This document shows, one piece after another, positions 62,012 to 64,000 of a stretch of 64,000 nucleotides of DNA (positions are counted from its first letter, which is position 1; each line of letters opens with the position of its first letter). Source of the stretch: Rhizobium herbae (lineage in GTDB: Bacteria; Pseudomonadota; Alphaproteobacteria; Rhizobiales; Rhizobiaceae); contig NZ_JAGGJV010000013.1 in NCBI RefSeq assembly GCF_017873135.1, positions 62,001 to 126,000 on the forward strand, given 5' to 3'. Below the pieces are notes generated by a model. It saw only the letters and a program-made list of their open reading frames with translations. It was not told the origin of the DNA and ran no database searches. The translations under genes were made by a program, and so were the position numbers.

Positions 62012-62317
62012 TTAGATTCCCGACCCGTCGAACTGCTGGGCGTCGTCACCCTCCCAGGGTGAGGGCATGGATGCGCGGCCGCGATTGGCGGACGGCATCG
62101 GCATCCAGCACTTCAGCTCGGGCTCAGCATATTCAATGACACAGCCGGGGGAGGAATCAGAGGCGCGCCAGCCTTCTGCGCCGAACCGATCTCCATTCGA
62201 CCAGTAGGCCAGGTCAACTTCCGCCGGCCCCTGTTCAGACGGGCGGACCGTGATGAGGATCCGACTGCCGTCTTTCGGCGCGCTTGCCATGTGGCGCCAT
62301 CTGTCTGGCTCGTCCAT
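62012..62317 (-). CDS. DUF551-like hypothetical protein
   Basis: A 101-residue protein starting MDEPDRWRHMASAPKDGSRI, with EVDLAYWSNGDRFGAEGWRA and AEPELKCWMPMPS. The W-x-M-x-S-A-P-x-D-G-S...W pattern ending in W-x-P is the DUF551 type, found in phages and accessory regions. AGGAGGGAAAACG precedes the ATG at 62317. Function unknown. Confidence 0.7.
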   Translation of the reverse strand: MDEPDRWRHMASAPKDGSRILITVRPSEQGPAEVDLAYWSNGDRFGAEGWRASDSSPGCVIEYAEPELKCWMPMPSANRGRASMPSPWEGDDAQQFDGSGI

Positions 62318-62632
62318 CGTTTTCCCTCCTGCCTTGCTGCAGCTAGAGTGTCGCCGCACCATCGAAAACGGTCAACTTGAACTTTGTACAAGCCATCTCG
62401 AGATGAGCCGCGAAAAATCTGAATAGCCGTTCAAGAGCGGAGGTATGCCGTTCGATGCCTCTACTCTCAGTCCGCATTGCGATGGATTCGAATCCGTTCA
62501 CGGCGGCAACTTGCGCTGATGGAGTGGATGCCCTTTACCAACGGCATCGCAATGCAAGTCAACAGTCGGTCATTTGTGTGCTCCGGGTTGATCGCATGAA
62601 GGGTTGAGTCGGCGCTGACTCCAGCATCATCT
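62318..62632. other. Gene-free interval
   Basis: About 315 nt between the DUF551-like gene and the ferritin-like gene without a supported gene; only the hairpin at its end stands out. Confidence 0.4.
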
Positions 62633-62664
62633 CTGGACCCCGCTTTAAAAAGATCGGGGTCCAG
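62633..62664. terminator. Terminator-like inverted repeat after the ferritin-like gene
   Basis: CTGGACCCCG (62633-62642) and CGGGGTCCAG (62655-62664) pair perfectly, loop CTTTAAAAAGAT. It lies 18 nt past the stop of the minus-strand gene at 62682; there is no outer U-tract, so termination is only likely. Confidence 0.6.
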
Positions 62665-62681
62665 ATTGAATGTTCGTATCG

Positions 62682-63179
62682 TCAGCCTTCGGCTTTTTGA
62701 TTGACAACCGACGTGGCGATCCCGGTGAGAGCGATATCAGTCGCCTGCTCTTCATCAAGCGTCGTTTGCAGAAGTTTTGCCGCGTCCTTCATGCCCAATT
62801 CCAGGGCCCACGTACGAAGCGTGCCGTAGCGCGACATTTCGTAGTGCTCGACCGCCTGGGCTGCGGCAAGAAGGCCAGCGTCAAGGGCGGGGGAGCCTTC
62901 GTACTCTTCCATGATTTCCGCGCCTTCGTCGGTAATGCCCATGATGGCGGCGCAGGTCTTCTTTTCAGGCTTCTTACCGATGATCTTGAAGACTTCCTCA
63001 AGGCGTTCGACATGGACCTTCGTTTCCGCCAAGTGCTTTTCGAACGCGGTTTTCAGCTGTGTATTCTTCGCTGCCTTTTGCATCTTTGGCAGAGTCGCCA
63101 CGATCTTATTCTCGGCGAAATAGACATCTTTCAAGGTGTCGTGAAAAAGTTCGTCAAGTGTCTTGAAGGCTTTGGCCAT
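62682..63179 (-). CDS. DUF892 (YciE/YciF) ferritin-like protein
   Basis: A 165-residue four-helix-bundle protein of the DUF892 stress family: FKTLDELFHDTLKDVYFAEN, LKTAFEKHLAETKVHVERLE, DAGLLAAAQAVEHYEMSRYG and TLDEEQATDIALTGIA. Glu/His pairs in E-x-x-x-H positions (KHLAETKVH, EHYE, DEEQ) match the di-iron ligands. GGAGATCACA precedes the ATG at 63179. Usually induced by general or osmotic stress and found with the other stress genes that flank it here. Confidence 0.87.
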   Translation of the reverse strand: MAKAFKTLDELFHDTLKDVYFAENKIVATLPKMQKAAKNTQLKTAFEKHLAETKVHVERLEEVFKIIGKKPEKKTCAAIMGITDEGAEIMEEYEGSPALDAGLLAAAQAVEHYEMSRYGTLRTWALELGMKDAAKLLQTTLDEEQATDIALTGIATSVVNQKAEG

Positions 63180-63245
63180 TGTGATCTCCATATCCTGGGT
63201 ATGCGCCGCGCGCGTCATTGCTTGCGGACTGGTTGCTTGCAGTTT

Positions 63246-63743
63246 TCAGAGCTGGGTTGGCTTGATATTGTCGACGGAAACCTCACCATCAAGTACGCCG
63301 CGCTGAACGTCGGTGCGTCCGCGGTCGATCTCGATGACCGTGTAGAGTTTCTCGTTCCGAAACGCGCTCGCGTTGGTCGTTGTCACGCCTTCGGCAGGTG
63401 CAGCGTCGATCTCCATGAAATCAAGTTCTCGGCCGGCTGCAACGATTCTGGCGTCCCCTGTCGTTCTTGCCGCGACGATGACGTCTCCCGATCCGGGAGC
63501 ATTGTCCCAGTTGGGATCGTCAGGAGCGGCGATCGGGACTAGGCGGTATATGTTCAAAGGCTCGGTGGTTTCGCCGGAGCCTGTAGCCGCCGCGTCCCGA
63601 ATTTGTGCCTGGCTTTCCACAGACTGTCCGAACGTGGTGTCGGTCGAACCGTCTGTCCGATCAAGCTGTGTGTGTTCGCCTGGGATCGATGTGCTGGACA
63701 TGCAAGGCCTCCGGAAGTCAGAAAGCTGCGAAGGATCGGACAT
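63246..63743 (-). CDS. Hypothetical acidic protein
   Basis: A 165-residue protein; its second half is the conserved part: EPLNIYRLVPIAAPDDPNWD, SGDVIVAARTTGDARIVAAG and RNEKLYTVIEIDRGRTDVQR. The first ~55 residues are Ser/Thr-rich and disordered. Two starts have ribosome sites, 63743 (GGAGGGTCGGCC) and 63701 (GGAGGCCTTGC); I give the longer. Rhizobial stress-cluster neighbour; function unknown. Confidence 0.6.
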   Translation of the reverse strand: MSDPSQLSDFRRPCMSSTSIPGEHTQLDRTDGSTDTTFGQSVESQAQIRDAAATGSGETTEPLNIYRLVPIAAPDDPNWDNAPGSGDVIVAARTTGDARIVAAGRELDFMEIDAAPAEGVTTTNASAFRNEKLYTVIEIDRGRTDVQRGVLDGEVSVDNIKPTQL

Positions 63744-63766
63744 GGCCGACCCTCCAAGTTGATCAG

Positions 63767-64000
63767 TTAGAGAGTGCGTCCCGGATAACGGTTACGCTCC
63801 TGTTCGACCTCCGCCGGCCCGTAGGGCTCCGCCGTGTCATCGAACTTCGTCCAACCCTGTTCCGTGTAGGCCTGCCGGCGCTCCGCGGGGTCGATCCAGT
63901 TGGACCGCTTGAGGATCGCTTCTGCCTCGAACTGCAGGTCGTCATCAACTTTGGCGGTTACCAATGTTCCGCCACGGCGCACACCTTCCGCGTAGACATG
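63767..64000 (-). CDS. General stress protein (YflT-like), 5' part outside the window
   Basis: The 77 C-terminal residues are in the window: HVYAEGVRRGGTLVTAKVDD, then DLQFEAEAILKRSNWIDPAE and RRQAYTEQGWTKFDDTAEPY to the stop at 63767. This is the end of the glycine-zipper-containing general stress protein 17M/YflT type common in rhizobia, whose membrane-associated middle part lies beyond the edge. With the two preceding genes it forms a minus-strand stress group. Confidence 0.75.
   Translation of the reverse strand, partial: HVYAEGVRRGGTLVTAKVDDDLQFEAEAILKRSNWIDPAERRQAYTEQGWTKFDDTAEPYGPAEVEQERNRYPGRTL

Overview
The window has the gene content and codon use of a GC-rich alphaproteobacterium of the Rhizobiaceae (Rhizobium/Agrobacterium group). 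It is dense in ABC uptake operons, carries several DUF982 genes and other small families typical of rhizobia, and contains decayed remnants of plasmid-type genes (trbI, an imuC/dnaE2-type polymerase). A megaplasmid or chromid is the likeliest replicon, but no replication gene is visible, so this is an inference. No tRNA, rRNA, CRISPR array or intact transposase was seen.

Layout. (1) About 1-9.6 kb, minus strand: an amide/urea-type system. It has a GMC oxidoreductase, a cytoplasmic amide sensor (AmiC type), an ANTAR antiterminator (AmiR type), a Tat-exported binding protein, the UrtBCDE-type transporter and a nitrilase-family amidohydrolase cut by the window edge. An intrinsic terminator precedes both amide-binding-protein genes, and each is overlapped by a small hexaloop hairpin with A at position 1 and G at position 4, the signature of ANTAR target RNA. 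(2) 9.6-20.6 kb, plus strand: LysR regulator, fused two-domain peptide-type ATPase, MarR regulator, SDR, two DAO-type flavoenzymes, Tat-exported family 5 binding protein, two permeases and a cupin. This reads as uptake and oxidation of an amino-acid-like compound, possibly opine-like. (3) 20.6-30.5 kb: a decayed accessory stretch with remnants of dnaE2, hutH, a SorC-type regulator and RNase H, four small DUF982 genes, a TetR/tautomerase/VOC group, a phage-like gene pair and long non-coding intervals. (4) 30.5-42.7 kb: stress and regulatory genes: a plasmid-stabilisation-like protein, SDRs, a sensor kinase/receiver pair, an XRE regulator, AraC and LysR genes each divergent from oxidoreductases, a PP2C phosphatase with a nucleotidyltransferase remnant, and a frameshifted PilZ protein. 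(5) 42.8-46.6 kb: an EAL remnant, a CheW plus soluble double-PAS chemoreceptor pair, and a trbI remnant. (6) 46.6-57.9 kb: a pentose-type catabolic locus with a ROK repressor divergent from transketolase, FGGY kinase and two complete ribose-type ABC transporters with single-domain ATPases. (7) 57.9-64 kb: a GntR remnant, a secreted small protein, a DUF4242-cyclase fusion, a DnaJ-family remnant, small rhizobial proteins, a DUF892 ferritin-like protein and the end of a stress protein running off the window.

A recurring architectural feature is a strong stem-loop 10-25 nt downstream of every ABC binding-protein gene and before its permease (four of four operons), as expected for differential expression of binding protein over membrane components.
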